From positions 50,210 to 114,209 of the forward strand of contig CAYVMD010000001.1 in assembly GCA_964452465.1 (NCBI GenBank): DNA of 64,000 bases. The letters are read 5' to 3'. The DNA is from CAYVMD01 sp964452465 (GTDB taxonomy: Bacteria; Armatimonadota; JACIXR01). Each line of letters begins with the position of its first letter. Position 1 is the stretch's first letter. Shown here in pieces: positions 43,262-52,081 of the stretch. The notes under the pieces are model-generated. The model made no database searches. It worked only from the letters and a program-made list of their open reading frames with translations, and was not told where the DNA came from. A program made the translations under genes and the position numbers.

Positions 43262-45959
43262 ACTTTTGGCTTAGAGCTTCGAGGAGGAGCCGGCGGACGC
43301 TCTCCAGTTCGCCGGGATCTCTGGAGTAGTCGGTGGCGCTCCTTATTACCCTTTGAACCAAGGGCATCGCCTTCTCCCGGGGAAGCATGGAAAGCAGGGC
43401 GAAATCCTCAAAGCCGTCCCGCATCGCCTCCCAGCGGAGGGAGGAGCGGGGACCAAACTTGCCGGGATAAAGGACCCAGTTATCCCCTGGAGCGAAGCCC
43501 ATGTCCTTCAACTCCGGCGTCCAGAAGTTCAATCCCCAGTGGAGCCAGCCCGTTACCCCGTAAAGGTAGCCACACCAAGGCAGAAGTCGGGATTTGATCA
43601 GGGGGTAATCCAAAAGGCGATTGAGGAACTTCCCTTGGGGCACCCAAGCGGTATAGAACCACAGTTCTAACCCCTTCCTCTGGATCTCCTTGTAGGTATT
43701 CAACCATTCCACGAGATAGTTCAGTTGAGGGACGAACACCTCCAGATACCCCGCCAGTTCCGTGGCTGGAACATGGATGGCGTCTATGCGCTTCAATTTG
43801 GGTGCGTAGCGGTGGGCGAAGGTAGATTGCTCCCTCCAGGAGGCTACATTTACCATAATCGGCTCATCGCCGATGTGCATAAGCGTCCTATCGAGCCATC
43901 CCTTCTCCTCGAGATGGCGTTGGAGTTGGGGGAGGAACTCCTCCAAGGGGACATTTATCATCTGCCCCGTAGCCCTATCCATTGCGGGGCGAGGAGGAAG
44001 GGAAAAGGTAGGGCATTCCCATTCGCCGGTTGTGCGTCCTCCCAGATGGGAGAGCTCGAGCCTTTCGAACCCCTCCGCGAGGAACAGCTCCACCCAGCGA
44101 TCGAAATCGCTGAAATCGAAGGTTAGCCTTCCATCCTCCTCCTGCCAAATTTTGATCAAGGATAAAGGCGTGAGAACGACATTTTGGTGACCACGCCTCA
44201 TCTCCTTGGCGTAAAGGCGCATGATCTTCCAGAAATCCTCCGACCACTCGGGGATGTTGTGGAAGGTAGCGATAGCGCTGGTGGTAAACCAGTTGGTTAC
44301 GAAGATGGGCAACCTATCGGGGAGGGTGACGGGGAATACCCTCAGCCTTAGGGGAATGGAAATGTTGCCCTCCTCCCCAACTACGAAGATCTTCCCACTG
44401 TATAGGCCGGGCTTGGCATCTTTGGGCACAAAAACCTTGAGGAGGAAGGGCTGGTTCTCCTCGGGGGAAAGGTTTATTTCCCAATCCTCCAAGAGGGGGT
44501 CGGGGAAATCGGCGGGGGCCTGGCGGGCGAGCTCCTCGGGAGGAGTTAGGGTTGAGTTCTTCTCCACATGGATATATCCGACGAAATCGAGGGATATGTT
44601 CTGGGCGGAGATGCTGGATTTCCCATCCTCATGGAGGAGGGGCGTAGCCTCCAGCCAAACCTTTTGGGAGAAGGGGGATCTAAGGACGACCTGGGTGCAT
44701 TCCGTTTCGTTGCGGGCGGAGATAATATCTATCTCTTGGGAAGGGCTGGGCGGTTTGGGAGTGTCGCGAAAGACATTGGTTAAGGGAGAGGTCACCCAAA
44801 GATCGATGTTCAAAGGGGCAGGCGAGGTGGGGCGAGGGATGGTGTGCCAGGTGGGAACGCTCTCGTTGCCCGCGAAATCCACCGCGGTGACGCTTATCTC
44901 CCTAGCGTCCTTGGGGAGGGATTTCCTGGGAAGCCAGTGGAGGCGCTCCTTTGGGGAAAGGCGGGCCAATTCCTTCTCCTTTCCCTCCTCGGTGCGGACT
45001 TTAAGGCGGAACGCCTGGATATCGAGATCCAAGGGATTAGGGCGCCAACGGATGAATAGGCTATCGGGTTTTGCCGAGGAGTTGCGGATGAATAACTCCA
45101 CTGCTTGGGGTGGCTTGCTGTCCTTTACATTCATTTTTAATGGTTTCACCTCCTGTGGTTTTCGCCCATCTATCATCACCGGCACCACCGCCACATAGGC
45201 AGTGCTCACCCTAAGGGGAAAGCGAACGGTGCCTTGCCGAGCGAGGAAATCGAATGTCGCCTTTGGCTGTAGACCCTTCAAGGACTGGAAGGGACGAGGC
45301 TCGATATAAACCTCGTATCCCTTGACTCCCCTGGGATCCTTAACCTCCCAGGACAGGGATATCTCCCCAGCGTCGGAGGGCTGTTGGGTAACCTTGGGCG
45401 TGGGAATGGGAACATCGGCGGTGAGGGGAATAAGCTCCACCGCATCGAACCAGGCAATGCCGTTATTGGGAGCGGTGGTGAGGAGGTCGAAATGGACCCA
45501 ACGGGTTTGGGGAGGGAAGGTTATCTCCCTCTCCACAAGCGTCCAATCGGCGGTTTGGGATACACCTCCCACGGTCTCGCCGTGGAACCACTTCCCCTCT
45601 CTGTCCAGAAATTCCACCAATATCTCCGCCCGGGCATCGCCGAGGTCCTCGCACTTGATATAGCCACGCACCAGGTAAGTGGCGGGAGGGAGTTGAAGCA
45701 CCTGCATAGCGATGCCTCTGTTGCCCTTACCGATGATCTTGAGGGAGCTCGTTCCGGTTCTAGCGACTTCTTTATCTACCTCTATCTTGCTTATCCCCGT
45801 GCCCTTCCCGTCCACCTTCGCCTCGTACCACCAATGCTCCGTCGTCCACCCCAATAACCCTGCCTCGAAATCGCCGTTGATTAGGAGGTTGCTTGCGGGC
45901 AGCAAAGCGCAGATGAGAAGGCAAGACAGGATATATAACTTATGTAGGGAGTTGCTCAT
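43260..45959 (-). CDS. secreted CBM-FN3-DUF4091 (GH123-like) glycosidase
   Basis: The start is the ATG at 45959, inside a 4-bp ATGA overlap with the GH51 gene and after GGAGGTGAG; the longer frame upstream is not used. The 899-residue protein has a signal peptide (MSNSLHKLYILSCLLICALL). A CBM4/9-like domain follows (about 25-190, LLINGDFEAGLLGWTTEHWW), then fibronectin-III-like domains (about 195-390). The DUF4091/GH123 region covers about 395-899, with NWFTTSAIATFH, HLGGRTTGEWECP and LMHIGDEPIM, where the DE pair is the likely catalytic site. GH123 enzymes are N-acetylgalactosaminidases acting by substrate assistance; this assignment of activity is tentative. Confidence 0.8.
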   Translation of the reverse strand: MSNSLHKLYILSCLLICALLPASNLLINGDFEAGLLGWTTEHWWYEAKVDGKGTGISKIEVDKEVARTGTSSLKIIGKGNRGIAMQVLQLPPATYLVRGYIKCEDLGDARAEILVEFLDREGKWFHGETVGGVSQTADWTLVEREITFPPQTRWVHFDLLTTAPNNGIAWFDAVELIPLTADVPIPTPKVTQQPSDAGEISLSWEVKDPRGVKGYEVYIEPRPFQSLKGLQPKATFDFLARQGTVRFPLRVSTAYVAVVPVMIDGRKPQEVKPLKMNVKDSKPPQAVELFIRNSSAKPDSLFIRWRPNPLDLDIQAFRLKVRTEEGKEKELARLSPKERLHWLPRKSLPKDAREISVTAVDFAGNESVPTWHTIPRPTSPAPLNIDLWVTSPLTNVFRDTPKPPSPSQEIDIISARNETECTQVVLRSPFSQKVWLEATPLLHEDGKSSISAQNISLDFVGYIHVEKNSTLTPPEELARQAPADFPDPLLEDWEINLSPEENQPFLLKVFVPKDAKPGLYSGKIFVVGEEGNISIPLRLRVFPVTLPDRLPIFVTNWFTTSAIATFHNIPEWSEDFWKIMRLYAKEMRRGHQNVVLTPLSLIKIWQEEDGRLTFDFSDFDRWVELFLAEGFERLELSHLGGRTTGEWECPTFSLPPRPAMDRATGQMINVPLEEFLPQLQRHLEEKGWLDRTLMHIGDEPIMVNVASWREQSTFAHRYAPKLKRIDAIHVPATELAGYLEVFVPQLNYLVEWLNTYKEIQRKGLELWFYTAWVPQGKFLNRLLDYPLIKSRLLPWCGYLYGVTGWLHWGLNFWTPELKDMGFAPGDNWVLYPGKFGPRSSLRWEAMRDGFEDFALLSMLPREKAMPLVQRVIRSATDYSRDPGELESVRRLLLEALSQK

Positions 45960-47980
45960 AAGCTCACCTCCACCATTGTGAGGGAATGAGGGGGAAGTGA
46001 GAGGCGGAGGGCGCCGGGAGATGTCTCCACCGGCAGTTCCCTTATTCTCACATTCTCCGGATCCTCCTCGTTGGTGGCATCGATGCTCGGGCCCCAAAGG
46101 CACCAAGCCTTGGCTACTCTTGCCTTCACGCCCTCTATCCTCGCCTCCGTTGCCTTCTCTATGTCCTTATTTATTATGGCAACGAATACCTTCTTGCCAT
46201 CCTTGCTCTTGCTTGCTACGACGCTCAGATAAGGAACTGTTCCTATGTTAGGGGGGATAAATTTCTGTACCGTTATGTTCCTCACCCAGATCTTCCCCTT
46301 GCTTCCTTTGCCTTCCAGGCGTCTCGCCAGGATCTCTATCCCCTGGGTATCGGGGAGGGTGATGTAATCCGCGCTCACCCTTTGCCACTCCTTGTCCTTT
46401 ACTTCCTCCGAAAGGGAGGCGGATTGGGTTGCTAGCCAACCCCTGCTATCTCCTACTTGGATCTGCGCTCCCCGCGATTCTTCCAAACCTTCCGTTCTTA
46501 TCTCCGCCGTCACCCTATAGCCCATGAGCGGTTCCGCGGGCAGGGTCTTTCTTGCGTGATAATAGTTCAAATCCTCATCCGTTTGGATCTCCACGACTAA
46601 AGTGCCGTCCTCTTCCTCCCAATGCCTCGCCCCTTTCACCTCCCTCAACTCCCATCTTTGGGGAGGGAGAAGGTTCTCAGGGAAGAGGTGAAACTCCTGA
46701 GCTTTCCCCCTCGCGGGGAGCACTCCATAACCGCCCTCTGTTTCGAAATGCCCACATTCTACCTGGGCGGGGATGAGGATCTTTCCGAAGTGATGATGAT
46801 AGAGGTAGAACACCCAATAGGCGGGACGAAGGGTATAGGGAGGGTGGTAGCCCTTCACCATTCCCCAATATTCGTTGGCGAACTGCCAATATTGGGCATT
46901 GGCTATGTTGAACCCCGGCTGCATGAACACTTGGAGTAGTTCCGCCACGACCAGGGCACAACCGAGGCTGAGACGGTAAGGCACAGGCTTTTCTTGCACG
47001 AAATGGCCATTGAACTCGCTGATAACAAGGGGGATATCTCGCCCCGTGGCTTCCCTGATGAACTTCCTCACTGCCCGATAGTAAGAGGCTATCTGCCTTG
47101 GACCAGCGAAGGCGATGCGGAAGAGCGCCCTCGCGTCTGGCATGCCGTCATCGCGATAATAATGGGGGATGTAGGCGTGGTGGATGTAGAAGTCCGCTAT
47201 GTCGCCGGTGAGTTGGATGACCCGCTTGGACCAGGGGGAGATCTGAGGGGTTACATCGTTAGCGAGCACCGCCCCCAACTTTATCTTTGGGTCCACCCTT
47301 TTCATCGCCTTTAAATAGGCGCGATAGCGCTCCGCATATTCCTCCGGGGAATATATGACCCCTCTATGATTGCCATGATCGCTCTCATTCCCGAACTCGA
47401 ACCATACAACGCCCCAGGGTTGCCTCCGCCCATCCCTTGCTCGTAGCCTGGCATAGGGGTGCTTGCCATCGTCGGGAGCGTTGAGGTATTCCACTAAATC
47501 CGCTGCATCCTTGGGGGTGCCGAAGTATTCGGCAACGGTTATGATTGGGGTTGCCCCCACCGTTTCGCAGAACCTAAGGAACTCCGGGAGCCCAAACTTT
47601 TGCCGGGGGCGTTCGCTTACAGGACCGATCGTCCTTTTCCAATCGAAATTATGCGAGCCACACCCCCCGGGATAGCGCGCGAAGGACATGCCGATGTCCT
47701 TGGCGAATTTCACCATCTCGGGAACCGGCTTCGCTTCCTCGGGATCCCAAATGCCGGAGCCCCTATCGGCGTATTCGCTACTCGTCCATTCCCACGCCTC
47801 GTATTGATAGCCAAGTTGGTTGTTGCCGAAAATCCCTTTGTTCACCTTCCCCAATTCCCTGTCTGGGTCAAGACGAATGATCGCTTCTTCCTTGCCCTGC
47901 ATATCCTCCACCTCCCCTGTAAGGAGGATGAAAATTGAAACGAGGAGACAAACCAAGGTCCTACCTTTCAAATCTTTCAT
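45956..47980 (-). CDS. secreted GH51 alpha-L-arabinofuranosidase
   Basis: This enzyme cleaves terminal alpha-L-arabinofuranosyl units from arabinan, arabinoxylan or arabinogalactan. The 674 residues have an N-terminal hydrophobic export signal. A barrel contains RYPGGCGSHNFDWKRTIGP, acid/base E199 in WFEFGNESDHG and nucleophile E322 in PLVISEFNGHF, the expected GH51 pair. A C-terminal beta domain and a CBM-like insertion (about 450-570) follow. Most GH51 enzymes are about 500 residues and cytosolic, so the extra domain and signal are unusual. It is coupled by ATGA overlaps both upstream and downstream, so expressed with its neighbours. Confidence 0.9.
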   Translation of the reverse strand: MKDLKGRTLVCLLVSIFILLTGEVEDMQGKEEAIIRLDPDRELGKVNKGIFGNNQLGYQYEAWEWTSSEYADRGSGIWDPEEAKPVPEMVKFAKDIGMSFARYPGGCGSHNFDWKRTIGPVSERPRQKFGLPEFLRFCETVGATPIITVAEYFGTPKDAADLVEYLNAPDDGKHPYARLRARDGRRQPWGVVWFEFGNESDHGNHRGVIYSPEEYAERYRAYLKAMKRVDPKIKLGAVLANDVTPQISPWSKRVIQLTGDIADFYIHHAYIPHYYRDDGMPDARALFRIAFAGPRQIASYYRAVRKFIREATGRDIPLVISEFNGHFVQEKPVPYRLSLGCALVVAELLQVFMQPGFNIANAQYWQFANEYWGMVKGYHPPYTLRPAYWVFYLYHHHFGKILIPAQVECGHFETEGGYGVLPARGKAQEFHLFPENLLPPQRWELREVKGARHWEEEDGTLVVEIQTDEDLNYYHARKTLPAEPLMGYRVTAEIRTEGLEESRGAQIQVGDSRGWLATQSASLSEEVKDKEWQRVSADYITLPDTQGIEILARRLEGKGSKGKIWVRNITVQKFIPPNIGTVPYLSVVASKSKDGKKVFVAIINKDIEKATEARIEGVKARVAKAWCLWGPSIDATNEEDPENVRIRELPVETSPGALRLSLPPHSLTMVEVSL

Positions 47981-50028
47981 AAAGGTATCTCGTAGACATG
48001 CCTTTGATAACCAGCGAAATCATCGACCAAAACGCCTCCTTTTATCTCCACCTCCCGTCCTTCGAATAAAACCCTTGCCTTTCCCCGTAAGGGAAGGGAA
48101 AATTTTACCCCCTTCTGCTCTTCCTCGCTTCCATTCACGCTGATGAGGTAGAACTTCCCTCCGTACTCCTTCCCAAGAAAGTGGATGCGCTCATTATCCA
48201 CCTTGACCTCTCGTTTTGAATCCGGGGAAAGGATTATGGGTGCCAGTTCCCTCAACTCTAAGGAGAGGTCCTTCAGTTTGCTCCATCTCTCAGGTTTATT
48301 GTAGGAGTCCTCGAAGGAGAAAAAGATCAACCCCTCCGCCCCGTTCACTAAAGCCATGTAGGCATCTGCGTAGGTCTGCTCTCCCGTTACATTCCCATAA
48401 GACTCCGTAACCAACCAGATGGGGCGTTGGGATCTCACCGCTCGTTTTAAAACGCTGAGCATTTTACCTATATGAGCGGTGGGATAGGGCTCGTAATTGG
48501 CGAAACTATTGAAGGGATAATCGTCGGTTGTGATTATATCCACGCTATCGGCGTATTGATAGATGTTGCTATCCGCCCAGGGCATGACTACCGCCCAGGT
48601 GATGTGGTTGGGATCGGCTTTGTGGAGGAGAGAGGTAGCAAGGCGCACCTCAGGTGGAGCTACGGTCCAGAGGGAATGGTCGGGTTCATCGCAGATATAC
48701 CAGGCGAACACGGCGGGATGATCCTTATAGGGTTCTATCGCCTTGGGCGCTTGGAAGGGAAGGTGTGCCCTTAAAAGTCCGCTTAGCCCTATGGACACCA
48801 TGATGCCATTTTCCAGACAGCGATCTAGGAAATCGATCCCTGCGCCTCCCCCTGCCCCACCTGCGATGTCCCTCACGATAAGATTGAAGCCTGTCCCCTT
48901 CAACGCCTCGGGCTCGCCCCCATATATACCGATGGGAAAGAAAACCTTACCATTCACATAGACCTTATTCCCCCTTATCTCCACCTTGCTTGGCTTCCCC
49001 TTTGCCTTGCTCTCCACCTTTAGCTTCTCCTCCCCTTCTTTGACCAGGGAAACCGCATCAATAAATAGCGTTCCTCCTCCCACACTGAAGAAGTAGAGGC
49101 GAACCTCTACATCCTCGCTAACGACGACTTCGTATTGGTATTTCGTCCACTGAGAGGGAACATCGAAGCGAGGAGAACGTTGATTCTGGGTGATCTCGGG
49201 AGGCGTCTCTACTTTAGTGCCAAGGAAAGCCCAGAACATCCTCACCCCTTCCCCTTTACCTTTGGCATAATAGGTAAATTTGTACCTACCGGCGGGGAGA
49301 AGGAAGGGCTCGGTGTAAATGCCTCCCCTTCCTGGTTTTTGGCAGATTATCGCCACCGAGGCAAGCCCAGAGTAGGCATCCTCTCCCAGTCCGCTCCCGA
49401 AGATATAAGTACCTCCCTCCCACTCTCCCCAGGAGCCCCATCCTTGCATGCCTAACTCGAAATCTCCATTGAAGAGCAGATTCCCTCTAACCTCCAGCGA
49501 AGGCTTGGGAGGCACTTTGGGAAGAAGCCAAGAATCGTCGTCCTTACCCCGGGTGAGGCGGATGTTATCTATGAAGAGCCTCTCCTGGGGGCGCTCCGAA
49601 TAGAATACCAGATAATCTATCTGGGAGACATCCACCGCGCTCTCCATTCCCCAGATGGAATATTCAAGGACATTGAAGCCGGGGCGGACGATATAATACC
49701 AGGAGACGTATCGGTTCCCCTTCTTATCGTGAACGCGCAGATTGAGGGTGACGGGGTCCCCTTCCCGGTAAACATCCAACTTGAGTTTTTGGTAGCCGGA
49801 GAGATTTAAGGGTTCCTTTGAGCGAATTACAAAGGCCCCCCCTTCGGGGAAGAGATCGACCTGGAGGGCGTTTTGTCCTTCCGTGCTGTGCTCCCGCGTG
49901 ATTTGCAATTTGGCGGGACCTTCCCAGAGGGCTATCTCCTCGGGGTTTTCAAAGGAAAAAAGCAATTTGCTATCCCTTTCCGCCCACAAAGCGGAGGCTA
50001 TGAGAAGCCATATCGCTATTTTCTTCAT
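47977..50028 (-). CDS. secreted glycosidase-like protein: CBM, CBM4/9-like, DEP-motif TIM barrel
   Basis: The 683-residue protein starts MKKIAIWLLIASALWAE, a signal peptide. Residues about 20-160 form a CBM11-like beta-sandwich (YQKLKLDVYREGDPVTLNL, LFIDNIRLTRG). About 180-335 is a CBM4/9-like domain (LLFNGDFELGMQGWGSWGEW). About 350-620 is a GH2/GH5-like barrel (VYVNGKVFFPIGIYGG) with AVFAWYICDEPDHS, whose Glu near residue 447 is a candidate acid/base. The motif VYVNGK.FFP.G is typical of GH2 C-terminal barrels. It overlaps the GH51 gene by 4 bp and follows the GH141-like gene by 28 bp. Confidence 0.77.
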   Translation of the reverse strand: MKKIAIWLLIASALWAERDSKLLFSFENPEEIALWEGPAKLQITREHSTEGQNALQVDLFPEGGAFVIRSKEPLNLSGYQKLKLDVYREGDPVTLNLRVHDKKGNRYVSWYYIVRPGFNVLEYSIWGMESAVDVSQIDYLVFYSERPQERLFIDNIRLTRGKDDDSWLLPKVPPKPSLEVRGNLLFNGDFELGMQGWGSWGEWEGGTYIFGSGLGEDAYSGLASVAIICQKPGRGGIYTEPFLLPAGRYKFTYYAKGKGEGVRMFWAFLGTKVETPPEITQNQRSPRFDVPSQWTKYQYEVVVSEDVEVRLYFFSVGGGTLFIDAVSLVKEGEEKLKVESKAKGKPSKVEIRGNKVYVNGKVFFPIGIYGGEPEALKGTGFNLIVRDIAGGAGGGAGIDFLDRCLENGIMVSIGLSGLLRAHLPFQAPKAIEPYKDHPAVFAWYICDEPDHSLWTVAPPEVRLATSLLHKADPNHITWAVVMPWADSNIYQYADSVDIITTDDYPFNSFANYEPYPTAHIGKMLSVLKRAVRSQRPIWLVTESYGNVTGEQTYADAYMALVNGAEGLIFFSFEDSYNKPERWSKLKDLSLELRELAPIILSPDSKREVKVDNERIHFLGKEYGGKFYLISVNGSEEEQKGVKFSLPLRGKARVLFEGREVEIKGGVLVDDFAGYQRHVYEIPL

Positions 50029-50056
50029 CTAAACCACCCCCTTGCGCTTTTCGATC

Positions 50057-52072
50057 TCATCGGGAGCGCCTCAGCCCTATCAATTCCACCGGTATGGGCT
50101 TAAATTTGATCTTCCAAGCAGGGGAGTTGGGACGGAGGCGGAAATCACCCTGAGCAGGGTTATAGAACAATGGGTCGACATCCAGGAGGTTGTTTTCTAT
50201 CTTCACATATTGCTTTGCTGATTCTTCTATATCCAGCCAACGCCCTCCAAAGCATATGTTGCGCACCACTCTATTCCCTTTAGGCGCGGAGGGTTCATCC
50301 TCCAATATGTTCACTAATTCCGGATAGCGGGTGCTGTAAGGAGGTTCCTTATAGGCAATTCCCGATATGGTTCCCTTCTCCCGTCCCTCTTTGATCCACT
50401 CATCTGCATGATAATGCGCCCAGCCCAGCGCCCGCGCATCTATGTGCACCGCGGGATTGCAATCCACGAAGATGTTGTTCTCGATCACATTATCCCTACC
50501 ACCGCCAATGAAGGCCGCATTCGTCACCCGCCAAAAGACATTGCCATATACTATGGTCCCGCAGAGCATATCGTCCAAGTAGACCCCCACACAGCCCTTG
50601 CTTTGGAATCCGCTGATGTCGTGGAAGTAATTGAAGCGGATGGTCGTCCCTCGCCAGGTCCAATTGCGTCCACTGTAGATGGCGCCTGCATCGTTGGATT
50701 CCAGGCAGACATTATGGATCTCGTTGAATTCTATTATATGGTCGTTTCCGCTGAAACTGATCGCTTGATGAGGCGCGTCGTGAATGAGGTTATGGCGGGC
50801 TTGATTGCCCACGCCGTGAAGGGCAATGCCCGGATGATACATCCGATTCCAGCGGGCGTAATGATGGATATGATTGTTCTCCGCGAGGTGGAGGGCGGGC
50901 TCGAGGGTCTTGGGATCGCCGCCGCTGAGGGATATCCCGCCCTGCCCCATACCGTAGATATCGCAATTGACTACGGAATGTTTCCTTCCCCCCTCCACGA
51001 CCACCGCGTATCCTCCACTGTTGCGAATGACGCAATTGGAGACGCGCGTATCCGTTCCACCCGATATGGAGATGACCGTCCCCCGACAAGCCTCCAGTGT
51101 CAACCCTTCCAAACGGACATAACTTACACCCTTAAGCGCAAAGAGCGTGGGTAGGATGCTGACGATGGTGGTTCCGCTCTCGATGGGAGAAGGGGGGTAA
51201 AAGTAGAGGATGCCAGTGGAGCGATCCAGATACCACTCCCCGGGCGCATCCAACTCGCAAAGGAGGTTATAGGCATAGAACCATTGCCCCTTTCTATAAC
51301 CGTACCAATGATAGGGCGGTTCCACCTCTATCAGGTGCTTCTCCACATCGATGGATTTGACTTTCTGGCGTTGATCGCTCCAATCGAAATACCAATACCC
51401 ATGGAGCCAAACATCCGGCTCCTTGAGCCAACGGGCAGGGCGATCGCCCTCATAGTAGAACTTTCCCTGTCCTTCCGCGACATCGGTAATATACATCCAT
51501 CCCTCGTTGGGATAGCGCGCTAAGGTCATGGGTTCCTCATTGAAGAAAACCTCCAAACCCTCTCCCGCAGGGGAGCCAAAATCGGTTATCCCTATCGCTT
51601 TCAAATCCGTTTGCCAAACCTTATCCCTCACCGCTTCGTCCAATTGGGAAAGGATGGCGGGATCGGAGACCTTTTGCCAATTTTTGACTATTTGCCCTCC
51701 CAAGAAGCGGACCGTTTCCCCTTTATAGGCGCGATAGGTTATGGGCGCGTTAGGGAAGCCGGTATCCTCGGCCGTTAATTCCAAGGGCTGGGTAATTTCG
51801 TAAACGCCTCCTCTTATCTCCACGATCACCCCGTCCTTGGGGAATTTCCCTTCGCTTTTCAGCCTACGAATCTCATCCCTCGCCTTCTGGAGGGTGGCGA
51901 AGGGACCATCGGTGCGCTCTTGATTGGGAGCGGGGAGCCTCCCGCTCCAAGAGTCGTTTCCATCGGATGCAACATAGAAGGTTATCGTTTCCTTCGCGGG
52001 CATCGCTATCATTCCCAGCGATAAAATGCAGAAGAAGGGCACCATTTGCAAAAAGGATTTCTTTCTATTCAT
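50057..52072 (-). CDS. secreted GH141-like right-handed beta-helix protein
   Basis: The 671-residue protein has a signal peptide (residues about 7-25). The opening TFYVASDGNDSWSGRLPAPN and TDGPFATLQKARDEI, followed by VIVEIRGGVYEITQPLELT, is typical of the GH141-type family. That family holds alpha-L-fucosidase and xylanase members from gut and thermophilic bacteria. A central beta-helix (about 310-560) has coils such as GLTLEACRGTVISISGG, SNCVIRNSGGYAVVVEGG and NHIHHYARWNRMYHPGI. The ribosome site GGTGAGGTGAG overlaps the stop of the DUF6785 gene 9 bp upstream. It belongs to the five-gene leftward operon. Confidence 0.78.
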   Translation of the reverse strand: MNRKKSFLQMVPFFCILSLGMIAMPAKETITFYVASDGNDSWSGRLPAPNQERTDGPFATLQKARDEIRRLKSEGKFPKDGVIVEIRGGVYEITQPLELTAEDTGFPNAPITYRAYKGETVRFLGGQIVKNWQKVSDPAILSQLDEAVRDKVWQTDLKAIGITDFGSPAGEGLEVFFNEEPMTLARYPNEGWMYITDVAEGQGKFYYEGDRPARWLKEPDVWLHGYWYFDWSDQRQKVKSIDVEKHLIEVEPPYHWYGYRKGQWFYAYNLLCELDAPGEWYLDRSTGILYFYPPSPIESGTTIVSILPTLFALKGVSYVRLEGLTLEACRGTVISISGGTDTRVSNCVIRNSGGYAVVVEGGRKHSVVNCDIYGMGQGGISLSGGDPKTLEPALHLAENNHIHHYARWNRMYHPGIALHGVGNQARHNLIHDAPHQAISFSGNDHIIEFNEIHNVCLESNDAGAIYSGRNWTWRGTTIRFNYFHDISGFQSKGCVGVYLDDMLCGTIVYGNVFWRVTNAAFIGGGRDNVIENNIFVDCNPAVHIDARALGWAHYHADEWIKEGREKGTISGIAYKEPPYSTRYPELVNILEDEPSAPKGNRVVRNICFGGRWLDIEESAKQYVKIENNLLDVDPLFYNPAQGDFRLRPNSPAWKIKFKPIPVELIGLRRSR

Positions 52073-52081
52073 ATTCTCACC

